Shown here: positions 25,658 to 32,406 of the stretch, piece by piece
Layout: each line of letters begins with the position of its first letter
Position numbering within the stretch: the stretch's first letter is position 1
IMG/VR virus record: IMGVR_UViG_3300030390_001877
Span: 62,001-126,000 of that record
Reading direction: 5' to 3' (one strand)
Source of the DNA: a virus
Length of the DNA: 64,000 bases
The notes under the pieces: model-generated
Database searches by the model: none
The model's input: the letters and a program-made list of their open reading frames with translations, nothing else
What the model was told of the DNA's origin: nothing
Translations under genes and position numbers: made by a program

Positions 25658-25829
25658 TCAATTTCTCCTCGTATAATTCAATAAAATCTTTCCAGCACAT
25701 AACACCTTTCCCACCAAACTCGTTTAAGTAAGTGACAACTCCTGCTACACGATTACCTTCCTTGTCAACAGAATCTTCTTTTAAAGAGAGAACTGTTACT
25801 TGTTGGAGAATTTTTCTTTTGTAAATCAT
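25647..25829 (-). CDS. Unknown protein, 60 aa
   Basis: Basic start (MIYKRKILQQVTVLSLKED) followed by KEGNRVAGVVTYLNEFGGKG. Overlaps its neighbours by 4 and 11 nt. Could be a small beta protein; not recognised. Confidence 0.5.
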   Translation of the reverse strand: MIYKRKILQQVTVLSLKEDSVDKEGNRVAGVVTYLNEFGGKGVMCWKDFIELYEEKLNDF

Positions 25830-26173
25830 AATTCGTTCTCCATTAAAAGTTTCATTGCTAAAGGTATTAATCTCTCTTCATCTTGAGGTAAGAAACCTTT
25901 CAAATCATAATCACCTGCATAAACAATCCACGTTGATAAAAGTTTTTCTTCGTTTTCCCAAGATTTTATTTCTGCAGTGTTTCCTTTGAAGAAGAATCTA
26001 ACTGTTGGGTTCATGTGATCATTTTCTTCATCGTTGTCTAACATTTCACATAAAACTAACTCATCTTCTTTACGAACACCTAATTTATACAGACTGCACT
26101 CTTTCTTACAACCCCACACTTCTGCAAAGAACTTGTGACCATTAGGTAGGTGTCTAAGATTTGCGTCAAACAT
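25826..26173 (-). CDS. Unknown protein, 115 aa
   Basis: Start MFDANLRHLPNGHKFFAEVW chosen because AGGAG lies 7 nt before this ATG; an ATG 6 nt earlier is too close to the ribosome site. Mixed sequence with a WENEEKLLSTWIVYAGDYD segment. First gene behind the 26246-26274 promoter. Unknown. Confidence 0.58.
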   Translation of the reverse strand: MFDANLRHLPNGHKFFAEVWGCKKECSLYKLGVRKEDELVLCEMLDNDEENDHMNPTVRFFFKGNTAEIKSWENEEKLLSTWIVYAGDYDLKGFLPQDEERLIPLAMKLLMENEL

Positions 26174-26245
26174 ATTCATTCTCCTCAAAATATTAACTCA
26201 ACAAAAAGAACCTTTCAGAAACGAAAAATCCCTCCAATAGATATG

Positions 26246-26274
26246 AGTCTACGGGAAGGATTATTTGTTGTCAA
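26246..26274 (-). promoter_or_regulatory. Promoter with 9-bp flanking dyad
   Basis: TTGACA, 17 bp, TAGACT on the minus strand. AATCCTTCC before and GGAGGGATT after the -10 box pair over 9 bp (one G.T), with the expected start site in the loop. Confidence 0.8.
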
Positions 26275-26303
26275 GGGTAACTTAAATAAATTAATTAATT
26301 TGT

Positions 26304-26765
26304 TTAATCTCTAAAACCTATCAGGTCAGTACCATCATAAATATTACTATCATTGAAACGTTGAGCTTCCGAGATAAACTCTCTATCCTCAAAAGCTTCT
26401 CTCATTTTTCTAACAATAATACGTTTAACATCTCTGTGAAGATTTATAATCTTATCCCCCTCCTTGATTGAGTTGTCAGAGTAGTCCTCTGCATAAAGAG
26501 ATACTTTATCCATGTGTATATTCTTATATTTTGCTTCAAGAGAACCATCTTTTTCTATAAAGTTACCTATCACACCTTTGATAAGTGTTTCAATTGCACT
26601 TACTAGTATATTAACTTGAACTGAACCGTCATCAAGATACTCTATTGTTGATGCTGGAAACATATCGTACCAATCCCCTTTTAAGAAGTGATCTGGGTCT
26701 TGTCTTACTAGGCATTCTAAAATGTAAGTGCTTTCTTTACAAAACACTTCATTACGTATTTTCAT
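26304..26765 (-). CDS. Unknown protein, 153 aa
   Basis: Begins MKIRNEVFCKESTYILECLV and includes GSVQVNILVSAIETLIKGVI and a charged C-terminal helix (VKRIIVRKMREAFEDREFIS). It follows the polymerase-like gene in the same direction. No family recognised. Confidence 0.58.
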   Translation of the reverse strand: MKIRNEVFCKESTYILECLVRQDPDHFLKGDWYDMFPASTIEYLDDGSVQVNILVSAIETLIKGVIGNFIEKDGSLEAKYKNIHMDKVSLYAEDYSDNSIKEGDKIINLHRDVKRIIVRKMREAFEDREFISEAQRFNDSNIYDGTDLIGFRD

Positions 26766-26813
26766 ATAATTATCCTTAGTGTTAAATTGTTACTTGTAAA
26801 TAAAACCATATTC

Positions 26814-28106
26814 CTAAAATTCAATCTTGTAGTGAAAGTTATCTGTGTTACCAAAAGTTTCTACCCAAGATTTCCTCATTATGCTTATTAACTCTGCTTG
26901 ATTACTCTTTTCCACAATAAAACTGTCGTGGTAACCTAGCGCAACAAAACCTTTATTCATAGAATGAACTAAAACTTTCTCACAAATATCAGAATCTAGG
27001 TTTTGAAGTATTTTGTAATTGTAACTTCCTTTACCAAAAAACTTAAGCTCCTTATTGTACTCTAAGAGTTTATCCACTACATGTTCACAGTTCATTTTTG
27101 TAATCCCTAAACCTTCTAGGAAATCTTCATCACCACTTTTAACTATATTATACAAAGCTAGTTTGGCGTTCCTATTACTAACACAATTTATAATACACAT
27201 CAAAGCTAGTTTACAGAAACCTCTTAGATTTTTCTTACCTTTAAGTAATTCGCTTAGTTCAGAATCATACATAGAGTAGGGGTCTTTGCCGCCTAAGTCC
27301 ACTCCTTGTAGCGTGCCTATGATATTAGTGTGTAAAGCTACTAAATCAACTTCTGTAACCTTATTACCGCTTATTTCTATAGTCTTTCTTAATTCTTTTC
27401 TGGCTGTCTGGAAAGATCCCACTTCATACCATCTACCACAACCAAACAAATCATCCATATAAACTCTTTTATAGAATAATTTATGCTCTTTTCCGTCTAT
27501 AGTGATTACAAACTTGTCTATAAAGTTGTTATACCTTTTAACCACCTCCCTTCTAAGCTTAACCATCTTAAACTTAGTAAGCTTTTCGTATTTATGTCTA
27601 ACTTTGTTTACTTTATAACAAACCTCTATCTCTGGTGAATCTGATCTTGGGTCTTTTGTGAGGTTTAAGATTTTATCGTCTACTAAAGATAGTAAACTTT
27701 CAGAAAATATGACTCTAGAAGATATATTAACATCCTCTTTCATATCTTTATAACCTAGGTATGTTGTAAGGAATCCATCTTCGTCTAATGTATCTACCAA
27801 TTCGCACATTCTATCTTTGTTTAACTTAAGTTTACTCTTATTAATCTTGTTAAACTTAGTGTAAGATTCCCATCTCCTAGGAAACCAAACACCTTGTTTA
27901 TTAATCTTTTTGGCTTTAGCAATACATATAGCCAACATATACATCTCATTTTCAAACTTTTTCAATGGTAGTTGTGACAGATCAGCTATAGCTCCTACAA
28001 CTTTGTTAAGGTAGTTAGCTTTGTAGGGTGTGTAATATAAATTACCTACCGTGTTTATCAGTACCCAAGACCTCTCTTCTTTCTTTAATTCCTTTAGTGT
28101 TAACAT
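26814..28106 (-). CDS. Candidate TV-Pol-type polymerase (family A/T7 RNAP-related)
   Basis: 430 residues from the ATG (MLTLKELKKEERSW). Three blocks look like polymerase palm motifs in order. VTEVDLVALHTNIIGTL (about 250-266) is like motif A. RGFCKLALMCIINCVSNRNA (about 295-314) is like motif B with R...K. VALGYHDSFIVEKS (about 388-401) is like motif C with HDS. This order and spacing fits the TV-Pol family described from transposons and viruses. It has no exonuclease domain. It could be a repair, priming or dedicated replication polymerase. Identified by eye, so moderate confidence. An upstream 72-aa frame overlaps its start. Confidence 0.55.
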   Translation of the reverse strand: MLTLKELKKEERSWVLINTVGNLYYTPYKANYLNKVVGAIADLSQLPLKKFENEMYMLAICIAKAKKINKQGVWFPRRWESYTKFNKINKSKLKLNKDRMCELVDTLDEDGFLTTYLGYKDMKEDVNISSRVIFSESLLSLVDDKILNLTKDPRSDSPEIEVCYKVNKVRHKYEKLTKFKMVKLRREVVKRYNNFIDKFVITIDGKEHKLFYKRVYMDDLFGCGRWYEVGSFQTARKELRKTIEISGNKVTEVDLVALHTNIIGTLQGVDLGGKDPYSMYDSELSELLKGKKNLRGFCKLALMCIINCVSNRNAKLALYNIVKSGDEDFLEGLGITKMNCEHVVDKLLEYNKELKFFGKGSYNYKILQNLDSDICEKVLVHSMNKGFVALGYHDSFIVEKSNQAELISIMRKSWVETFGNTDNFHYKIEF

Positions 28107-28260
28107 TGTTTTGTTGATCTCCGTAGTAATAACTGTAAATATCAATGTCGTTTATTTTGATGTAGTCTATACACTTTATAACATATAAAGCTACACTTAA
28201 TTTACCTCGTACCTTAGATATATGATTTAATAAAGGTTGGGGTATATGTAAATTTATCAT
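28042..28260 (-). CDS. Unknown small protein, 72 aa, overlapping polymerase-like gene
   Basis: Good ribosome site (AAGGAA, then TCCTATG) and start MINLHIPQPLLNHISKVRGK. The C-terminal 20 residues overlap the start of the polymerase-like gene in another frame. It may be a coupled leader protein. Alternatively the two frames may form one protein by frameshift, with the N-terminal part (LNHISKVRGKLSVALYVIKC) as a DNA-contact helix. Confidence 0.45.
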   Translation of the reverse strand: MINLHIPQPLLNHISKVRGKLSVALYVIKCIDYIKINDIDIYSYYYGDQQNNVNTKGIKERREVLGTDKHGR

Positions 28261-28376
28261 AGGATTCCTTAGTAATAATATAATACTTATAAGAAGTAAG
28301 TAACCAACTCGGAAGAAATAGGTTAGACAAACCCTTACACCTCGGGACTTACAAGAGATATGACCCCCCTAATTTA

Positions 28377-28616
28377 CTATTCTGGAAAATCATCAAAATT
28401 GCTTGTTATTTCCCCTACAATAAGACCTACTTTAACTCCGAATACGTGAAGCAAAACCTCCTCTATCTTCTCTATAGAGACACCATGATCTCCTTTCAGT
28501 ATTATAGATAATTGTTTTCTGGTTATTCCTCCTGCAGAGCATATATCATTATAACTAAAACCTGACTCATCTTTCTGATCTTTCATAATTTGGGACAAAT
28601 GCTTTCTTAAGCTCAA
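28377..28616 (-). CDS. Cro/C1-like helix-turn-helix regulator, 79 aa
   Basis: TTG start behind AGGAGG. FSYNDICSAGGITRKQLSIILKG is a helix-turn-helix of the lambda repressor type, followed by a short helix and IEKIEEVLLHVFGVKVGLIV. The single-domain size suits a Cro-like switch. Its own promoter (28640-28668) overlaps one of two direct repeats (28653-28664, 28688-28699) that could be its operators. The phage need not be temperate; no integrase is seen. Confidence 0.8.
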   Translation of the reverse strand: MSLRKHLSQIMKDQKDESGFSYNDICSAGGITRKQLSIILKGDHGVSIEKIEEVLLHVFGVKVGLIVGEITSNFDDFPE

Positions 28617-28639
28617 ATTTAATCCTCCTGTAAAACTAT

Positions 28640-28668
28640 ATTATATCACATAGTATACTTATTGTAAA
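28640..28668 (-). promoter_or_regulatory. Promoter of the HTH regulator
   Basis: TTTACA, 17 bp, TATAAT on the minus strand; the start site would be about 17 nt before the TTG. ACTAT/ATAGT flank the -10 box. Confidence 0.8.
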
Positions 28669-28699
28669 CCACTTCACCCTACATTACGTATACTTGTTG
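28653..28699. promoter_or_regulatory. Two direct repeats, likely operators
   Basis: GTATACTTATTG at 28653-28664 and GTATACTTGTTG at 28688-28699 differ at one base and lie 35 bp apart. The first sits in the promoter spacer and -35 edge. This fits autoregulation by the adjacent HTH protein. Confidence 0.6.
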
Positions 28700-28729
28700 C
28701 ATCTTCCTGTAGTATAAATATATCACTCC

Positions 28730-29128
28730 TCACAACCTAAAACACTTATCAACAACAGCATCCAATGCAGTAGTAGCCTTCCACTCAGAGTACCACCAAT
28801 AATAAAAGCTATGTCCTTCAGAGTTCTTCCCTCCAACATAATTGTACGCACCTCTTACTTCCTTGTGAATATTAGCTCTCACTTCTTCTGCAAGGAATTT
28901 CCTATTCTCCTCACCAACCATATTCAATGTTAAAAGATTCCACCCATTACAAGGTATTTTCTGAGAGTAACCTTCCACAACAACAGATGCCACCTCCAAA
29001 GCAGATTGCTTCTCCTCTTTAGAAAGAGATACAGCGTTCAAGCCAAACCCTAAAGCAACAATCACCCCTAAAGATAACACCCCTTTAAAATGTTTCTTGT
29101 TAAGCTTAAAATTCGATAAATTCATCAC
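28730..29128 (-). CDS. Exported or membrane-anchored protein, 132 aa
   Basis: The basic start followed by GVLSLGVIVALGFGLNAVS is a signal peptide or anchor. The mature part has KIPCNGWNLLTLNMVGEE and a C-terminal KATTALDAVVDKCF; two cysteines could pair in the periplasm. Overlaps the previous gene by 23 nt. Unknown; perhaps superinfection exclusion or envelope function. Confidence 0.6.
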   Translation of the reverse strand: MMNLSNFKLNKKHFKGVLSLGVIVALGFGLNAVSLSKEEKQSALEVASVVVEGYSQKIPCNGWNLLTLNMVGEENRKFLAEEVRANIHKEVRGAYNYVGGKNSEGHSFYYWWYSEWKATTALDAVVDKCFRL

Positions 29129-29528
29129 ATGACACTCCTCTTCGTTGTAACACTTCTACTAAAGGGGTTATTTCCCGCTTGTAGTCCTCTGTGTGACGTT
29201 TTCTAATCTCTTTGATACGAGATATCACCTTCTCAGAAACAACGTCTTGTAGCTCTGCTACGGAAGGATTCTCCTGTTGATACAAGTATTCTTTACAAGC
29301 AAGGAATTCTTCTTTGGGGTAACATTTACCCAGATACTCTAATCCCTCAGCAGGTAAGAAGTTCTCGGGAATATACCCGTTCTCATGGTCAAACAACCCC
29401 TCTGGGTAAAAATCAAAATAACTGTCTTTAAAAACAATCTCGCCGTCAGCATCATAAGAAACCCCAGTTACTCCCTCAGGCCATTCCTCAACATGCTTAC
29501 AAATATAAATCAAATCTTTATTAAACAT
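29106..29528 (-). CDS. Unknown protein, 140 aa
   Basis: Begins MFNKDLIYICKHVEEWPEGV. Aromatic/acidic (DSYFDFYPEGLFDHENGYIP), with a C-terminal charged helix (KVISRIKEIRKRHTEDYKRE). No motif recognised. Overlaps both neighbours. Confidence 0.58.
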   Translation of the reverse strand: MFNKDLIYICKHVEEWPEGVTGVSYDADGEIVFKDSYFDFYPEGLFDHENGYIPENFLPAEGLEYLGKCYPKEEFLACKEYLYQQENPSVAELQDVVSEKVISRIKEIRKRHTEDYKREITPLVEVLQRRGVSCDEFIEF

Positions 29529-29946
29529 TCACCATCTCCTTAATCTGTTTCTTTAAATCTGCACACATTGTAATCAACTGTTTCTCTTTGTCAAGAAGTA
29601 TTTCACGAACATTATTATTTTCTTCAGGTGTTGTCACTCTAAAAGACCTCACTTCCAGCCAGTAACCCTCTTCCTCTCGATTACTCTTATGAACAACATC
29701 ATACCACATATCTTCTTTTATGAAGGTGTTGTAGTTAACCATAGGGTGTATACCTTCCACTAACTGGACAAGGTGTTTGTTAAGCTCGAATATATCTATC
29801 CCAAGATGTATTTCCACTACAAGAACAGAACTACCGTCTGAATAGTCTCCCTCAGATATAATCAATAATTCCCGTTGTACCTTTTCTAGTTCATATTCCT
29901 GATCCTTGAGGGATCTTGTTAAGTCATATAACTTTTGAGTGTTCAT
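29521..29946 (-). CDS. Unknown coiled-coil protein, 141 aa
   Basis: Coiled coils at both ends (SLKDQEYELEKVQRELLI and ILLDKEKQLITMCADLKKQI) with a beta middle. First gene of the minus-strand early run behind the divergent promoter. Function unknown. Confidence 0.58.
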   Translation of the reverse strand: MNTQKLYDLTRSLKDQEYELEKVQRELLIISEGDYSDGSSVLVVEIHLGIDIFELNKHLVQLVEGIHPMVNYNTFIKEDMWYDVVHKSNREEEGYWLEVRSFRVTTPEENNNVREILLDKEKQLITMCADLKKQIKEMVNV

Positions 29947-29976
29947 ATTATTCTCCTAAATAATTAACGTTCAATA

Positions 29977-30005
29977 AGAATACATCTTCTAAATTACAGT
30001 GTCAA
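29977..30005 (-). promoter_or_regulatory. Divergent early promoter, leftward
   Basis: TTGACA, 17 bp, TATTCT on the minus strand; AGAA/TTCT bracket the -10 box. It drives the run from 29946 downward. Confidence 0.8.
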
Positions 30006-30014
30006 CCTCTAATA

Positions 30015-30043
30015 TTGATTATTTTTAGGTAAGGTGTTATAAT
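30015..30043 (+). promoter_or_regulatory. Divergent promoter, rightward
   Basis: TTGATT, 17 bp, TATAAT. AGGTAA/TTACTT pair around the -10 box with one G.T. It drives the membrane and tail-fibre genes. The two -35 boxes are only 9 bp apart. Confidence 0.82.
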
Positions 30044-30110
30044 ATTTACTTGCAGAGGGTTATCTATAACTTCTGTTATACCCACAAACTTTTATAAGGA
30101 ATATTTATAA

Positions 30111-30467
30111 ATGTCTCCTGAAGTGTTGGTGGTTTTGTTCAAGTATGGATGGATACCTGTCTCAGGGTGGTTTCTTTGGTTAAAGCAACAAGATAAGATC
30201 AAACTAGACAACACATACACTAAAGAAGAAACTAAAGAACAGATCAAGTCACATATAGATCCTCTTAAGACTTCTCATGAACTAAAACACCAAAATCTAG
30301 AAGAAAAACTAAACTCTATTCAAAGTATGTTGACTATATTAAACAGTCAACGTCAAGAAGATAAAGAAAAGAGTGATGCAAAAGACGCAGCTTTATTAGA
30401 AGTGTTATCTAAGATGCAAACTAGTATAGCTGTAATAGAATCTAAAATCGACAAAAAGGAAAAATGA
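30111..30467 (+). CDS. Membrane-anchored coiled-coil protein, 118 aa (XhlA-like)
   Basis: Short N-terminal hydrophobic segment (VLVVLFKYGWIPVSGWFLWL) followed by a long Lys/Glu/Gln-rich coiled coil. This layout is found in holin-associated XhlA-like or spanin-like proteins. It heads a set of membrane genes next to tail fibres, which fits a lysis cassette, though no endolysin is nearby. Confidence 0.55.
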   Translation: MSPEVLVVLFKYGWIPVSGWFLWLKQQDKIKLDNTYTKEETKEQIKSHIDPLKTSHELKHQNLEEKLNSIQSMLTILNSQRQEDKEKSDAKDAALLEVLSKMQTSIAVIESKIDKKEK

Positions 30468-30469
30468 TA

Positions 30470-30538
30470 ATGCCTAACGACCTAACTCCTCCAGATAAAA
30501 AAGATAAACCAAAAACACCGCCAGATAAACAAGAGTAA
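30470..30538 (+). CDS. Tiny Pro/Lys/Asp-rich peptide, 22 aa
   Basis: MPNDLTPPDKKDKPKTPPDK and two more residues, with a repeated TPPDK unit. AAAAGGAAAA lies upstream. It fills the gap between two membrane genes and could be a coupling peptide. It may be non-functional. Confidence 0.35.
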   Translation: MPNDLTPPDKKDKPKTPPDKQE

Positions 30539-30543
30539 GCTTC

Positions 30544-31026
30544 GTGACCATCAGTTACATGCTGCAGGTGGTAGATTATTATGATGTTGTGTTCTTTGCA
30601 GTTATATTTCTACAAGAACACATAAAAGATTTTATCTCTACTGTAGTATGTTTCCTGATGAGTTATACAAGCATGTTACTGATACCTTTCATAATGATAA
30701 ACTACGGGTATGACTTCTACTCCTCTGCAATGTTCTATGAAGCGATATTCTTCTTCCTGTCTGTATTCTTAATAGGAAGTAAAGTTGGAGTGATTCTTTG
30801 CATAACAACTTTTACGGGATTTTTTATAAACTTTGTGGGTTATATGACCCCTACTGGAGATTTCTATATCTGGTACAGAGACTCTTATGGGTTATTGAAC
30901 GTTATTATGTTCGAAATATTAGTTTGGTCATGTATAGTAAACTCAAGATTAAAACCTTTTATAGATAAAATAAACCTGAAAATAACAAACTATTTAGAAA
31001 ATAAATCGAGGAGAAAAGAATGTTAA
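30544..31026 (+). CDS. Multi-spanning membrane protein, 160 aa
   Basis: About four membrane helices (for example FISTVVCFLMSYTSMLLIPF; AIFFFLSVFLIGSKVGVIL). The tail is basic (KINLKITNYLENKSRRK). Starts GTG, or an ATG five codons later. It overlaps the holin-like gene by 7 nt. Likely part of the lysis set; could be a holin or antiholin. Confidence 0.55.
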   Translation: MTISYMLQVVDYYDVVFFAVIFLQEHIKDFISTVVCFLMSYTSMLLIPFIMINYGYDFYSSAMFYEAIFFFLSVFLIGSKVGVILCITTFTGFFINFVGYMTPTGDFYIWYRDSYGLLNVIMFEILVWSCIVNSRLKPFIDKINLKITNYLENKSRRKEC

Positions 31027-31484
31027 CCCTTTTACAAGGTGTCCTTACAGCAGGAATACCTTTTTTGAAACAATGGTGGGTTGGTAAGCAAGAAGAAGCT
31101 AAAAGGAAGCTGGAGATTAAGCAGCAAGTTGTTGCTACCAAACAACAAATACTTCTAGAAACAGCTAAATCTTCTATCACAAACACCTCCGAAAGAATTA
31201 AACAAATGGCAAATAGTTTTAAAGATGAGTTTACAATGATCGTAATCTTCTGGCCTTTTGTGACATCAATTATATCCCCTTATATAGATTTATACTTCGC
31301 TTTGAAAACAAGCTCTTATCAACAAGGTATGTTGGCAGAGGCATCTTTAGCAGCAATACAATCTTTAAATCAGTTCCCTTTGTGGTACACATTGATCGTA
31401 ATCCTGATGATATTATATTCTTGGGGAGCTTCTAAGGAAGTAATTGAGAAGTTTTTTGATATGTTTAATTTTAGGAAGAAATAA
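31020..31484 (+). CDS. Holin-like protein (3TM type), 154 aa
   Basis: N-terminal amphipathic helix and coiled coil (KQEEAKRKLEIKQQVVATKQ), then hydrophobic segments at IVIFWPFVTSIISPYIDLYF and LWYTLIVILMILYSWGAS. The pattern resembles the GTA-type 3TM holins, where a WRPF-like turn precedes the membrane part (here FWPF). Good ribosome site (GAGGAGAAAAGA). Confidence 0.6.
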   Translation: MLTLLQGVLTAGIPFLKQWWVGKQEEAKRKLEIKQQVVATKQQILLETAKSSITNTSERIKQMANSFKDEFTMIVIFWPFVTSIISPYIDLYFALKTSSYQQGMLAEASLAAIQSLNQFPLWYTLIVILMILYSWGASKEVIEKFFDMFNFRKK

Positions 31485-31493
31485 GGAACAGTA

Positions 31494-32357
31494 ATGGCAT
31501 CGTCCGAAGAATTAGAGAGTATCGAGTGGGCTTCTACACTTGAATACGATAACACAGTAGATGAAGCAAATAGAACAAATATAATACCTGAAATAAAAAC
31601 AAGCGGATTAAAAGATAACCAACCTCTCCCCCGACAATGGCTTAATCAGCAATTCTATAATATTTGGCAAGTATGTCTATCCTTTCAATCAGACTTTGAT
31701 GCTTTGGAGATTGATTTATCTGACTTACAATCGCAAATAGATGCTAACAAAGATTCTATTACTACGAACAAATCCGAACAAAATGTTGTTAATAATGATT
31801 TACAATCTCAGATAGACGCTTTGGAATTAATTATTCTTGAGAAGATTTTCTCTGTCGGTAGTACTTGGAATACTAAAACAGAAGAAGACCCTGCCGTTAG
31901 GTTTGGTTTCGGGACTTGGGTGAAGCTGGATGGAAGATTTATAGCAGGTAGTAGTGAAACTGACGCTGCATTCCAACCTCTAGGAGCTTTAGGTGGTAAT
32001 AAGAATCACACCCATACAGACAATTTCTCTGTAGCCTCTCATACATTGACAGAAGCAGAAGTACCTACTTATGTCCATAATCATGAATTCAGAGATAGAT
32101 ATCATGCAGAAGATAGTACATCCTCTGATATGGTACAAGCTACTAATAAAGAAAATATGCCAGCAGGTTACAACGGTAACGCAGGTAGTGGGGTTAGTGA
32201 TTTAGACAATAACCAATGGTTATATTATGATACTAACACAGAAAATGCTACTTTTGGCGGGGGTGGTGGTCACTCGCACGTGTTAAATGGTAATATCGAT
32301 TCTGCAAGTAACCTACCTCCTTATGCAGTTTTCCACGTTTGGGAGCGTATATCTTAA
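31494..32357 (+). CDS. Tail fibre protein with collar-like C-terminal tip
   Basis: 287 residues. The N-terminal part has LPRQWLNQQFYNIWQ (a virion-attachment motif seen in many fibres) and two DLQSQIDA coiled-coil repeats. From about residue 120, FSVGSTWNTKTEEDPAVRFG leads into a tip with GGNKNHTHTDNF, a second His-rich GGGHSHV, and ends PPYAVFHVWERIS. These GxHxH and PPY(A)xxxxW motifs are those of short tail fibre receptor-binding tips where His residues hold metal. It probably binds the host surface. Confidence 0.8.
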   Translation: MASSEELESIEWASTLEYDNTVDEANRTNIIPEIKTSGLKDNQPLPRQWLNQQFYNIWQVCLSFQSDFDALEIDLSDLQSQIDANKDSITTNKSEQNVVNNDLQSQIDALELIILEKIFSVGSTWNTKTEEDPAVRFGFGTWVKLDGRFIAGSSETDAAFQPLGALGGNKNHTHTDNFSVASHTLTEAEVPTYVHNHEFRDRYHAEDSTSSDMVQATNKENMPAGYNGNAGSGVSDLDNNQWLYYDTNTENATFGGGGGHSHVLNGNIDSASNLPPYAVFHVWERIS

Positions 32358-32406
32358 TGGGTAAAATTATTAGAAGAATTTATAACAACAACAAAGGAAT
32401 TTTAAG

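Noticed and set aside
28107-28145. Upstream TTG start for the polymerase-like gene
   Set aside because: No ribosome site; the ATG at 28106 has GGAG upstream and less overlap with the 72-aa gene.
28377-28616. Evidence for a temperate life cycle
   Set aside because: A Cro-like regulator alone is not enough; no integrase, excisionase or attachment site is seen in this window.
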